DNA of 64,000 nt from Extensimonas vulgaris (GTDB taxonomy: Bacteria; Pseudomonadota; Gammaproteobacteria; Burkholderiales; Burkholderiaceae_C): assembly GCF_003337425.1 (NCBI RefSeq), contig NZ_QPJU01000001.1, positions 400,978-464,977 on the forward strand, written 5' to 3'. The notes under the pieces are model-generated. The model had not been told where the DNA came from and searched no databases. It saw nothing but the letters and a program-made list of their open reading frames with translations. The translations under genes and the position numbers were made by a program. Below, in pieces: positions 5,809 to 12,632 of this stretch (the stretch's first letter is position 1; every line of letters starts with the position of its first letter).

Positions 5809-8258
5809 CCGATTACCTCGACCAATTCCGCCGCGTACTCGAAGCGCGCGGGCTGATACCGCCCGGCCAAATAATCGCGGACGGGAAAATTCACCGCTGC
5901 GACGCCGTGGGCAAGCATGGGCGCAGCGATGGCAGCTATCTACTACACCTTGACGGCATCCCGGCTGGTGGCGTGCAAAACCACCGTGACGGGTTGGGCT
6001 GGCAAAGCTGGCGCGCTGACATAGGCCGCAAGCTGACCCCTGCCGAAGAGGTCGCCCACCGCGAGCGCGTGCGCACCATGCAGGCGCAGCGCGCCCAGGA
6101 AGAGGCGCAGGCCCGGCAAGCTGCCGCAGAGCGCGCCGCCCAGCTTTGGGCGCAGGCCGAAGCGGCAAGCGATGCGCATCCCTATCTGGTGCGCAAAGGC
6201 GTCCGCTCCCACGGCCTGCGCCAGCACGGCGCCGCTTTGCTGGTGCCCGTGCATGACGCAGCCACTGGCGAGCTGGTGAGTCTGCAAAGCATTGGCGCCA
6301 GTGGCGACAAGCGTTTTCTTCCTGGTGGCCGTGTGAAGGGCTGCATGCACCTGCTGGGCGAGCTGACCGCCGCGCCCGCCGTGCTGCTGGTGGCCGAAGG
6401 CTACGCAACCGCCGCGACCCTGTATGAGGCGACCGGCCACCCCGTGGCGTGCGCGTTCCACGCTGGCAATCTGGCGCCAGTGGCCCAAGCGCTGCGCAAG
6501 CGCTACCCGGCTGCGCGCGTCATAGTTTGCGCCGATGATGATGCAGCGACCGCAGGCAACCCCGGCATGACCGCCGCCCGGCAGGCCGCCGCCGCCGTGG
6601 GTGGCGTGGTGGCCGTGCCCGACTTCGGCCCCGACCGGCCCGAAGGCGCCAGCGACTTCAATGACCTGCACCAAGCGCGCGGGCTTGAGGCCGTGCGCCA
6701 GTGTGTGGAGGTAGCCCTTGCCGCGCCGCCCGTGCCGACATTCCCGGCGCTGCCCGATGGCGACGCATGGGACGCCCCGCAGCCCCTGCCGGACGCCCTG
6801 CCGCCCGTGCAAGCCTTCGATGCCGAACTGCTGCCCGAGGCCCTGCGCGGCTGGGTTGAAGACATAGCGCATCGCATGCAATGCCCGCCCGACTTCGTGG
6901 CCGTGGCCGCGCTCACGGGTTTGTCTTCGCTTGTCGGTGCCCGCGCCGTGATGGCGCCCAAGCGCTTCGACGATTGGCGCGTGGTGCCCAATCTGTGGGG
7001 GCTGGTGATTGGCCGCCCCGGCGTCATGAAAAGCCCCGCGCTTGCCGAAGCACTGAAGCCCTTGCACCGCCTCGAAGCCGAGGCGCGCGAGGCATGGCAG
7101 GCAGACCACGATGAATGGCGCCTCGATTGCGAGGTGGCATCTTTGGCTGGCGACGCAAACAAAAAGAGCGCCGCAAAGGTAGCCGCCAAAGACCCAAGCG
7201 CCGCACGCGAGCTGCTGCGCCCTGCCGACCTGCCGCCCGAGCCGAGGATGCGCCGCCACGTGGTGAACGATTCGACCGTGGAGGCGCTGGGTGAGATTCT
7301 CGAATCCGCACCATGGGGCACCCTGGCCTACCGCGACGAACTGCACGGCCTTCTGTGTAGCCTAGACCGGCAGGGGCAGGAAGGATCGCGCGCCTTCTAC
7401 CTTCAGGCATACGATGGCGACAAGGGCTACACCTTCGACCGCATAGGGCGCGGCACGCACTACCTGCCGCGCGTGTGCCTGGCGCTGCTGGGGGGCATGC
7501 AGCCCGGCAAAGCGCAGTCCTACGTCCGCGAAGCTGTAGCTGGTGGCGCTGGCGACGATGGCCTGCTACAGCGCTTCGGCCTGACCGTGTGGCCCGACGT
7601 TGACCACGCCTTCGAGTTGGTGGATCGGCCGCCCGATGCCGAAGCCAAAGCGCGCGCGTGGCGGGTTTTCGAGCGCTTGGCAGAGTTGCAGCCCGACGGC
7701 GAAGAGCCGCAAGCCTGGCGCTTCGACGACGCCGCCCAGGCCTTGTTTGCCGAGTGGCTGACCGGCCACGAGACAGAGATTCGCGGCGACGAACTGCATC
7801 CGGCGCTTGTCTCGCACCTTGCCAAATACCGAAAGCTGGTGCCCGCCCTGGCGCTGCTGTTCGCGCTGATCGACACACCAGACAGTGGGCGCCAGATTGG
7901 CGAGCACGAACTACTGCGCGCCCTGGCGTGGGCCGAATACCTGCGCACGCATGCCGAGCGCCTCTACAGCGCCGCCACCACGCCAGAGACAACCGGCGCG
8001 CGCGCCTTGCTGGACAAGATCAAGGGGCGCAAGCTATGCGATGCCGACGGCGTACTGCTGGCGAGCTTCACGCCCCGGCTGGTGGCCGCCAAAGGCTGGG
8101 CTGGCCTGCAAACCACCGAGGCCGCCCGCAAGGCTGCCGAGCTTCTGACCGATTACGGATGGCTGCGCCGCGAGCTGGTGCCCACTGGCGCGCAAGGCGG
8201 GCGCCCCAGCGAGCGCTACGAGGTTCACCCGGCGCTGCTGAAAGGGGGCGCAGCATGA
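5805..8258 (+). CDS. TOPRIM primase fused to DUF3987 helicase-like domain
   Basis: 817 residues. The N-terminal 100 or so residues (KIHRCDAVGKHGRSDGSYLLH) resemble the domain before TOPRIM in plasmid and phage primases but lack a clear Cys4 zinc finger. TOPRIM spans about 170-290, with the Glu in LLVAEGYATAATLY (about 198) and the acidic cluster VIVCADDDAA (about 243). A DUF3987-type ATPase-like region follows (about 340-730), with a degenerate P-loop GRPGVMKSPAL (about 403) and WGTLAYRDELHGLLCSLDRQGQE. Such proteins drive autonomous replication of P4-like satellites and related islands. The start at 5805 overlaps the upstream stop, and the stop overlaps the next start (ATGA 8255-8258). Confidence 0.85.
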   Translation: MTDYLDQFRRVLEARGLIPPGQIIADGKIHRCDAVGKHGRSDGSYLLHLDGIPAGGVQNHRDGLGWQSWRADIGRKLTPAEEVAHRERVRTMQAQRAQEEAQARQAAAERAAQLWAQAEAASDAHPYLVRKGVRSHGLRQHGAALLVPVHDAATGELVSLQSIGASGDKRFLPGGRVKGCMHLLGELTAAPAVLLVAEGYATAATLYEATGHPVACAFHAGNLAPVAQALRKRYPAARVIVCADDDAATAGNPGMTAARQAAAAVGGVVAVPDFGPDRPEGASDFNDLHQARGLEAVRQCVEVALAAPPVPTFPALPDGDAWDAPQPLPDALPPVQAFDAELLPEALRGWVEDIAHRMQCPPDFVAVAALTGLSSLVGARAVMAPKRFDDWRVVPNLWGLVIGRPGVMKSPALAEALKPLHRLEAEAREAWQADHDEWRLDCEVASLAGDANKKSAAKVAAKDPSAARELLRPADLPPEPRMRRHVVNDSTVEALGEILESAPWGTLAYRDELHGLLCSLDRQGQEGSRAFYLQAYDGDKGYTFDRIGRGTHYLPRVCLALLGGMQPGKAQSYVREAVAGGAGDDGLLQRFGLTVWPDVDHAFELVDRPPDAEAKARAWRVFERLAELQPDGEEPQAWRFDDAAQALFAEWLTGHETEIRGDELHPALVSHLAKYRKLVPALALLFALIDTPDSGRQIGEHELLRALAWAEYLRTHAERLYSAATTPETTGARALLDKIKGRKLCDADGVLLASFTPRLVAAKGWAGLQTTEAARKAAELLTDYGWLRRELVPTGAQGGRPSERYEVHPALLKGGAA

Positions 8259-9046
8259 CCTGGCTTGACCGGCTTAAAAATCAAAAAGTCCCAGTCACCC
8301 GCCCTACAAAAACCACAAAAAGGGTTTCTGTTGTTTTTGTAGGCCCGTTGGCCGGGACTTCTGAAAATTTCGATGGGGTACGCCAGACAGTTGATGGGGC
8401 TGGTGCTGCGCCACTACCGGTAGCAATGGAAGCCGCGCAGCGCCAGAGCCCAGGGATGCCAATCACCCCCGCCGCTATCTACGAACCTTCGCAAGCTGGC
8501 GCCGCCCTGCTGGGGCAGGAAAAAATTACAGAAGTCCCAGTCGCCCGCCCTACAAAAACCACAAAAAGGGTTTCTGTTGTTTTTGTAGGCCCCTTGGCTG
8601 GGGTTTCTGGAAATTCGCACCCCGCCCGCACCTGCCGCGACTGCGCCCACCGCCTGGCGCATGGAACCTGTGGCGACCCCGTAGCGGCTGGACTGGCGCC
8701 GCACTACTCAATCCGCTGGGCGCCCGAGGGCCACGCGGCTACCTGCCCAGCGTACAGCGCCCGGCCCCGGGCGCCGAAGACGTGGCCGCACGCGCCCGCC
8801 AACGATGAAGAGCTGCGCACCATGACCCACCGCCTGGCGCACTTCGAGCGGCTGGGGCTGCCCGACCATGAGGCTGGGCGCATGGCCGACAAGCTGCTGC
8901 TGCGCGACCGTGATCTTGATGACCGCCGCGTGTGCCTTGAGTGCCAGCACCTGCGCGGCAGACCAGGCGCGTGGCGCTGCCCCATGCCTGCGCCGATGGT
9001 GCAACAGCTACAGCGCTGCCCAGCCTTCGCTGAGGTGCGCCAATGA
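8255..9046 (+). CDS. Cys-rich accessory protein carrying a duplicated in-frame palindrome peptide
   Basis: 263 residues, not recognised as a named family. The N-terminal third contains the same peptide twice, RPTKTTKRVSVVFVGPLAG at about residues 16-34 and 98-116, each encoded by a 78-bp repeat with a strong palindromic core (8286-8363 and 8532-8609). The C-terminal half has two Cys clusters (CRDCAHRLAHGTCGD with a later C, and CLECQHLRGRPGAWRCPM), probably zinc sites. It lies between primase and SSB-like genes with ATGA overlaps at both ends, so it belongs to the replication operon. The linker between the repeats looks like unstructured, insertion-tolerant sequence. Confidence 0.7.
   Translation: MTWLDRLKNQKVPVTRPTKTTKRVSVVFVGPLAGTSENFDGVRQTVDGAGAAPLPVAMEAAQRQSPGMPITPAAIYEPSQAGAALLGQEKITEVPVARPTKTTKRVSVVFVGPLAGVSGNSHPARTCRDCAHRLAHGTCGDPVAAGLAPHYSIRWAPEGHAATCPAYSARPRAPKTWPHAPANDEELRTMTHRLAHFERLGLPDHEAGRMADKLLLRDRDLDDRRVCLECQHLRGRPGAWRCPMPAPMVQQLQRCPAFAEVRQ
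8286..8363 (+). repeat. In-frame palindromic repeat, copy 1
   Basis: A 78-bp unit nearly identical to 8532-8609. Its core 8303-8343 has perfect 11-bp arms CCTACAAAAAC and GTTTTTGTAGG. In this copy outer arms AAGTCCC (8286-8292) and GGGACTT (8354-8360) extend the stem. The whole unit is translated without a frameshift. Confidence 0.85.
8532..8609 (+). repeat. In-frame palindromic repeat, copy 2
   Basis: Second 78-bp unit, 246 bp downstream of copy 1 (82 codons, so the same reading frame). The core 8549-8589 keeps the perfect 11-bp arms. The outer right arm has drifted (GGGTTTCTG instead of GGGACTTCTG), so the outer stem is lost. Differences between the copies are mostly silent or conservative. 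Confidence 0.85.
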
Positions 9047-9246
9047 GCCGCCCATGCGCTGCGTGCGCACACCACGCGCAAGCGCACGTGGATCGCTTTG
9101 TGTGCCTGGCGCCCAGCCCCGCGCGGCTGATCCCCTTGGAGCAATTCCAGGCGCGCGACGCCCACTGCCATGAGTGGCGCCGCGACAGATTCCAGACCGA
9201 GCAAAAGACCGACAAAGACCGAGCACCGCATCAACCAATCCCATGA
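9043..9246 (+). CDS. Small Cys/His protein, probable zinc-binding
   Basis: A 67-residue protein, MSRPCAACAHHAQAHVDRFV onwards. CxxC-x2-H near the N-terminus with a later Cys and further His residues suggests a small zinc knuckle. Its start overlaps the stop of the preceding gene (ATGA 9043-9046) and it precedes the SSB-like gene by 9 bp, so it is part of the operon. Its first half resembles the CRDCAHR and CLECQH segments of the upstream protein, which may indicate a shared domain type. Function unknown. Confidence 0.6.
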   Translation: MSRPCAACAHHAQAHVDRFVCLAPSPARLIPLEQFQARDAHCHEWRRDRFQTEQKTDKDRAPHQPIP

Positions 9247-9255
9247 GGTAACACC

Positions 9256-9894
9256 ATGTCTTTGACCTTGAAAGAAACTTCCAGCGCTGGCGACTACGAA
9301 TTGCCACCCGCAGGCACCCACGCCGCCCGCTGCCACCTGGTGGCTGACCTTGGCACCGTCGAAACCACCTACGACGGCAAGACCACCGCGAGCCGAAAGC
9401 TGTTGATCGGCTGGACACTGGCCGAGCTGCGAAGCGATGGCAGTTCGCACACTATCTTCAGGCGCTACACCGCATCGCTGGGGCCAAAGGCCGCCCTGCG
9501 CGCGATGCTGGAAAGCTGGCGCGCCAAAGCGTTCGGCCCTGAAGAGCTGCGCGCTTTTGACGTGGCGCGCTTGGCTGGCGTGCCCGCCCTGATCGGCGTG
9601 ATCCACGTCACCAAGGGCGACCGCACCTTCGCAAACATCGCATCCGTGGGCGCGCTTCCAAAAGGGCTACAGGCGCCACGTGCGCAGGTGCCCGAAATTG
9701 TCTTCGACCTAGACAGTCCCGACGCATGGCAGGACATTGAACTGCTGCCCGCTGGCGTGCGCCGTCAGGTTGAGTTGTCCCCCGAATGGCAGGCCGTACT
9801 TGCCAAGCGTGGCGCACCTGCTGCACCTGCTGCCCAGGCTGGGGCACCTGCATCGTCGGGCTTCGACGATATGGACGACGACATTCCCTTCTAA
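9256..9894 (+). CDS. SSB-like single-stranded DNA-binding protein of the element
   Basis: 212 residues: a beta-rich N-terminal region of about 140 residues (TTYDGKTTASRKLLIGWTL), then a Pro/Ala-rich flexible linker (RGAPAAPAAQAGAPAS) and the acidic tip DDMDDDIPF. That tail matches the C-terminal peptide by which bacterial SSBs recruit exonucleases, primase and RecQ. The OB domain is not a classical Ssb sequence, so this is probably a divergent phage-type SSB or recombination accessory protein. AGGTAA precedes the start. It lies directly upstream of an exonuclease and a resolvase, which fits a replication/recombination module. Confidence 0.68.
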   Translation: MSLTLKETSSAGDYELPPAGTHAARCHLVADLGTVETTYDGKTTASRKLLIGWTLAELRSDGSSHTIFRRYTASLGPKAALRAMLESWRAKAFGPEELRAFDVARLAGVPALIGVIHVTKGDRTFANIASVGALPKGLQAPRAQVPEIVFDLDSPDAWQDIELLPAGVRRQVELSPEWQAVLAKRGAPAAPAAQAGAPASSGFDDMDDDIPF

Positions 9895-9911
9895 AGCTCT
9901 TGGAGACTGCA

Positions 9912-10664
9912 ATGACTGCTATCTTTTTTGACATTGAAACCATCCCCAGCCAAGCGCCCGGCGCCCGCGAGCAGGCGCGGCAATCCGTGCGCGCGCCTGG
10001 CACATTGCGCAAGGCCGAAAGCATTGCGGCATGGCACGCAGAGCATGGCGACGAAGCCGCCGAAGAGCTTTACAAGCGGCAGGCTTTGAGCCCGAGCGAT
10101 GGCGAAGTCTGCTGCGTAGGATTCGCACTTGACGATGCCGACCCCGTGGCCGTGGTGCGCGAGCTGAATGAGTCCGAGGGCGACTACCTGCGCCGCGCGC
10201 TCGCTGTAGTCGATGAGCACCTGCGCGAAGCCAACCGGCAGGCCGACCCGCTGCTGCAACCGTGGATCGACGGCGCGCCCGTGTACCCCGTCGGCTTCAA
10301 CGTCCTGAAGTTCGATTTGCCATTTTTACGCTGGCGCTGCTGGGCGAACCGGATCGCCACGCCGTCATGGCTGCCCGGCCCGTTTGCCCGAGCGCCGCGA
10401 GACCTTTGCGACGTGATGCTGCTCGCTGCTGGCCCCACGGGCATGATGAGCCTGGACAAGGTTTGCAGGGCGCTGGGGATTGCGTCACCGAAGGCTGAGG
10501 GCGTTGATGGCTCGCAGGTGCTTGACCTTTGGCGCAACAGTGCGCATGCCGATCTTGCCGCTTACTGCTGCGCCGACGTGGCGGCCACACGCGCATGCTG
10601 GCACGTCATGCAAGGGAGCTTCGGCGCCGCAGAGCCCGCCGTGGCGCAGGAGGCTACAGCATGA
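9912..10664 (+). CDS. 3'-5' exonuclease, DnaQ/PolB-exo-like (RNase H fold)
   Basis: 250 residues. Exo I is AIFFDIETIP (D7, E9); Exo II is PVYPVGFNVLKFDLPFLR, with the Asp of KFD; the C-terminal motif is AAYCCADVAATRACW, with the Asp of ADV. This order matches the predicted PolB-like 3'-5' exonucleases found in phages and islands. GGAGA lies 7 bases before the ATG at 9912. It likely works on element DNA with the SSB-like protein and the resolvase; the stop overlaps the resolvase start. Confidence 0.8.
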   Translation: MTAIFFDIETIPSQAPGAREQARQSVRAPGTLRKAESIAAWHAEHGDEAAEELYKRQALSPSDGEVCCVGFALDDADPVAVVRELNESEGDYLRRALAVVDEHLREANRQADPLLQPWIDGAPVYPVGFNVLKFDLPFLRWRCWANRIATPSWLPGPFARAPRDLCDVMLLAAGPTGMMSLDKVCRALGIASPKAEGVDGSQVLDLWRNSAHADLAAYCCADVAATRACWHVMQGSFGAAEPAVAQEATA

Positions 10665-11140
10665 CCGAGACACACTACATCGGCGTTGACCCAGGACTGA
10701 CCGGCGCCGTGGCCGTGCTGACCGAGCGCGGCGAGCTGGTGGAGGTTGCCGACCTGCCGACATTTAAGGCGGCATCAGGGCGCAGCCTGATCGATGCGCA
10801 GCGCCTGGCGTTGATGCTTGGCAAGTACCGGCACAGCGCCCGCGTGTTCGTCGAGCAGGTGGCCGCTCGCCCGACCGATTCGCGCGTAGCTGCGTTTGCC
10901 TTTGGCCGCTCTTTAGGGGCTATCGAGGCCGCCGTGGCAATCGCTGGCATCCCTATGACGCGCTCGCAACCTGCGGCGTGGAAGCGCACAGCGGGCATTG
11001 GCGCTGGCTCAGCAAAGGATGCCAGCATCGAAGCAGCACGGCGCCTTGTCCCAGCGAGCGAGCCGCTACTGACCGCGAAGTCGCACCATAACCGCGCCGA
11101 TGCGCTGTTGATCGCCTGGCACGGACTGCGGCACGGTTAG
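10661..11140 (+). CDS. RuvC-like Holliday junction resolvase
   Basis: 159 residues, the length of RuvC. Acidic residues are in the right places: D10 in YIGVDPGLTGAVAV, E65 in RVFVEQVAARP, and the C-terminal SHHNRADALLIAWHG (D147, with H142/H143). It begins with ATGA overlapping the exonuclease stop. Phage-encoded RuvC-like enzymes resolve branched replication intermediates before packaging. It is distinct from a host ruvC, since no ruvA or ruvB lies nearby. Confidence 0.85.
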   Translation: MTETHYIGVDPGLTGAVAVLTERGELVEVADLPTFKAASGRSLIDAQRLALMLGKYRHSARVFVEQVAARPTDSRVAAFAFGRSLGAIEAAVAIAGIPMTRSQPAAWKRTAGIGAGSAKDASIEAARRLVPASEPLLTAKSHHNRADALLIAWHGLRHG

Positions 11141-11152
11141 CACGACAAAAAA

Positions 11153-11214
11153 GGTACTTCCCGGCCACCCAGCCCGAGGGTAATTCGACCCCCGCGGCTT
11201 GGGTAGGTAGTACC
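11153..11214. other. Long imperfect palindrome, possible packaging (cos-like) or origin site
   Basis: GGTACT (11153-11158) pairs with AGTACC (11209-11214); inside, ACCCAGCC pairs with GGCTTGGGT, and around the centre GGGT-AATTCG-ACCC forms a small loop. It lies in the non-coding gap between the resolvase and the small HTH gene. A GGGTAATTCGACCCC-type core in front of a small HTH gene recalls sequences I associate with terminase/cos regions of proteobacterial phages, but this is memory and unverified. Confidence 0.4.
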
Positions 11215-11236
11215 GTGTTGGAGTACTGACGCGACC

Positions 11237-11476
11237 ATGCCACGAGCACCAGACCAAGCCGCCCGAGCGCGTAGAAACGAAGCGATGCGCCTTGATCGGG
11301 CTATGGGGCGCACCGTTCGCCAGATTGCAGCGCTGCACGGCGTGGGGCTTGGCACGGCCTGGCGCGTGTCTCATGATGTTCCAATGCTGCTGCTGCCCGC
11401 CTGGCACCGAAAGCGCCTGCACGAAGAGCCGTGCACGCAGAACATAAACATGCACAGCTATCTGGCGCCACGCTGA
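11237..11476 (+). CDS. Small HTH protein
   Basis: A 79-residue basic protein with a homeodomain-like helix-turn-helix, MGRTVRQIAALHGVGLGTAWRVS (about residues 22-44), following an Arg-rich N-terminus. It has no other domain. It may be a regulator, a transposase-like remnant or a small-terminase-like DNA-recognition protein given the adjacent palindrome; the sequence does not decide. It is followed by a rho-independent terminator and is the last gene of the element. Confidence 0.55.
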   Translation: MPRAPDQAARARRNEAMRLDRAMGRTVRQIAALHGVGLGTAWRVSHDVPMLLLPAWHRKRLHEEPCTQNINMHSYLAPR

Positions 11477-11503
11477 TCGAGCGCCACGGCACCGCCACAA
11501 AGA

Positions 11504-11525
11504 CCCGGCCCCGAGCCGGGTTTTT
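11504..11525 (+). terminator. Rho-independent terminator of the element operon
   Basis: CCCGGC (11504-11509), loop CCCGA, GCCGGG (11515-11520), then TTTTT (11521-11525). It ends the + strand operon of the element. Confidence 0.85.
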
Positions 11526-11603
11526 CTTTGGGCCTGCGCGCCCTGGTGCACCACCACCATGACCGGCGTGATCGAGGAAAACCGAATAACCCCACGCCGT
11601 TGT

Positions 11604-11625
11604 CGGTTACATAGCGCTTACATGG
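11604..11625 (+). repeat. Right-end tandem repeats, putative integrase arm-type sites
   Basis: CGGTTACATAG (11604-11614) and CGCTTACATGG (11615-11625), two adjoining 11-bp copies related to the three at 2611-2643 and in the same orientation. No gene overlaps them. Confidence 0.62.
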
Positions 11626-11633
11626 AGTTTTTG

Positions 11634-11672
11634 TAAGAAAAAAGCACCTAGGCATTTCTGCGCTAAGTGCTT
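11634..11672 (-). terminator. Element-borne terminator of tRNA-Lys
   Basis: Read on the - strand, AAGCACTTAG and CTAGGTGCTT form a stem followed by TTTTTTC. It lies 9 bases after the tRNA 3' end and inside the element, so it replaces the host terminator displaced to 2374-2406. Confidence 0.75.
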
Positions 11673-11678
11673 GATTTT

Positions 11679-11731
11679 ATTGGTAGGACGTACAAGATTC
11701 GAACTTGTGACCAACGGATTAAAAGTCCGCT
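11679..11731 (-). repeat. attR: 53-bp repeat forming the 3' part of the intact tRNA-Lys
   Basis: Perfect match to 2444-2496. Here the 3' part of the tRNA is joined to the host 5' part (11732-11756), so the tRNA remains whole after integration. Confidence 0.93.
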
Positions 11732-11756
11732 GCTCTACCAGCTGAGCTAACGTCCC
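11681..11756 (-). tRNA. tRNA-Lys (anticodon UUU)
   Basis: A 76-nt cloverleaf on the - strand: acceptor 5' GGGACGU, D-arm GCTCAGCTGGTAGAGC, anticodon loop CTTTTAA (UUU), T-arm TTCGAAT, and an encoded CCA at 11683-11681. The last 53 bases are supplied by the integrated element. Confidence 0.97.
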
Positions 11757-11801
11757 ATTTTTTGCCGCTGCATGCTTAACCGCATACAGGAAAGCCTTGC
11801 A

Positions 11802-12632
11802 TTATAGCTTCTCTTTTTCAGACTCCTTGATTTTTTGCGATGGGCTCGTGAGTCGATCGAGCACCCAGCCGGCGGCGCATAGGCCGAAGGTGGCGGTCAC
11901 GGTGACGACCGAGCCGTAGCCGTGGCAATTGAGCGTGCCGTCGCCCTGCACGGCGCAGGAGGCATCTGGCGGGGCGACGGCCTCGCGGCTGAAGACGCAA
12001 GGGATGCCTATGGGTTTGCCCGTGCGTAGCGCGCCGTGGTGTTTGCGCAGGCGATAGCGCAACTGCGCGAGCAGCGGGTCGTGCGTGACGGCGCTGAGGT
12101 CGGCGATCTCCACCTTGTGCGCCAGGCGCTTGCCGCCCGCGGCGCCGGCGCAGATGAGCAGGGCTCCGGTCGCGCGCGCCCAGGCAGCCATCGCGGTTTT
12201 GGCCTGCACCTGGTCGCAGGCGTCTATGACGGCATCCGGCAGCTCGGGCAACAAGGCGGGCCAGTTGTGCGGCGTGGCGAACTCTTCGATGCAGTGGACG
12301 CGGCAGTAGGGGTTGATCTCGGCGATGCGCGCCTGCATGGCCTGCACCTTGGCCTGGCCCAGCGTCGAAGACAGCGCATGAATCTGGCGGTTGACGTTGG
12401 ATTCGGCCACGTGATCGAAGTCGATCAGCGTGATGCGCCCGACGCCGCTGCGCGCGAGCGCTTCGGCCGCCCAGGAGCCTACGCCACCGACGCCGACGAC
12501 GGCCACGTGGGCCGCGCGGATGCGCTGCGCGCCTGCGATGCCGTAGAGGCGCTCGAGGCCGCCGAAGCGGCGCTGCAAATCTACCTCTTTCGGCACCGCA
12601 AGCATTGCAGGGTCTGCGTGAGCAGCACTCAT
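11802..12632 (-). CDS. tcdA: tRNA threonylcarbamoyladenosine dehydratase
   Basis: 276 residues of the ThiF/MoeB/E1 superfamily. The ATP-binding loop is VAVVGVGGVGSWAAEALARSGVG; LIDFDHVAESNVNRQ is the signature of TcdA (CsdL/YgdL), which makes the cyclic form of t6A at position 37 of ANN-decoding tRNAs. The Cys-containing stretch IPCVFSREAV and the C-terminal SVVTVTATFGLCAAG helix also match. Its ATG overlaps the stop of cpoB by ATGA. Lying next to a tRNA-Lys, itself a t6A substrate, is probably coincidence. Confidence 0.92.
   Translation of the reverse strand: MSAAHADPAMLAVPKEVDLQRRFGGLERLYGIAGAQRIRAAHVAVVGVGGVGSWAAEALARSGVGRITLIDFDHVAESNVNRQIHALSSTLGQAKVQAMQARIAEINPYCRVHCIEEFATPHNWPALLPELPDAVIDACDQVQAKTAMAAWARATGALLICAGAAGGKRLAHKVEIADLSAVTHDPLLAQLRYRLRKHHGALRTGKPIGIPCVFSREAVAPPDASCAVQGDGTLNCHGYGSVVTVTATFGLCAAGWVLDRLTSPSQKIKESEKEKL

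Larger units (their letters stand above)
2444..11731 (+). mobile_element. tRNA-Lys-integrated element, about 9.2 kb, satellite-like
   Basis: The boundaries are the 53-bp direct repeats 2444-2496 and 11679-11731; the repeat unit is 9,235 bp. Contents in order: tyrosine integrase, HigBA, a gene of unknown function with an HTH-like start, a small HTH protein, a 54-residue membrane protein, TOPRIM-DUF3987 primase, a protein with two in-frame palindromes, a Cys-rich small protein, an SSB-like protein, a DnaQ/PolB-like exonuclease, a RuvC-like resolvase and another small HTH protein. Almost every cargo gene is on the + strand, and many are joined by ATGA overlaps. There are no capsid, portal, tail, relaxase or mating-pair genes. 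It could be a phage satellite, a deleted prophage or an integrative element mobilised by a helper. The integrase lies at the attL end, away from the intact tRNA. Confidence 0.9.
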
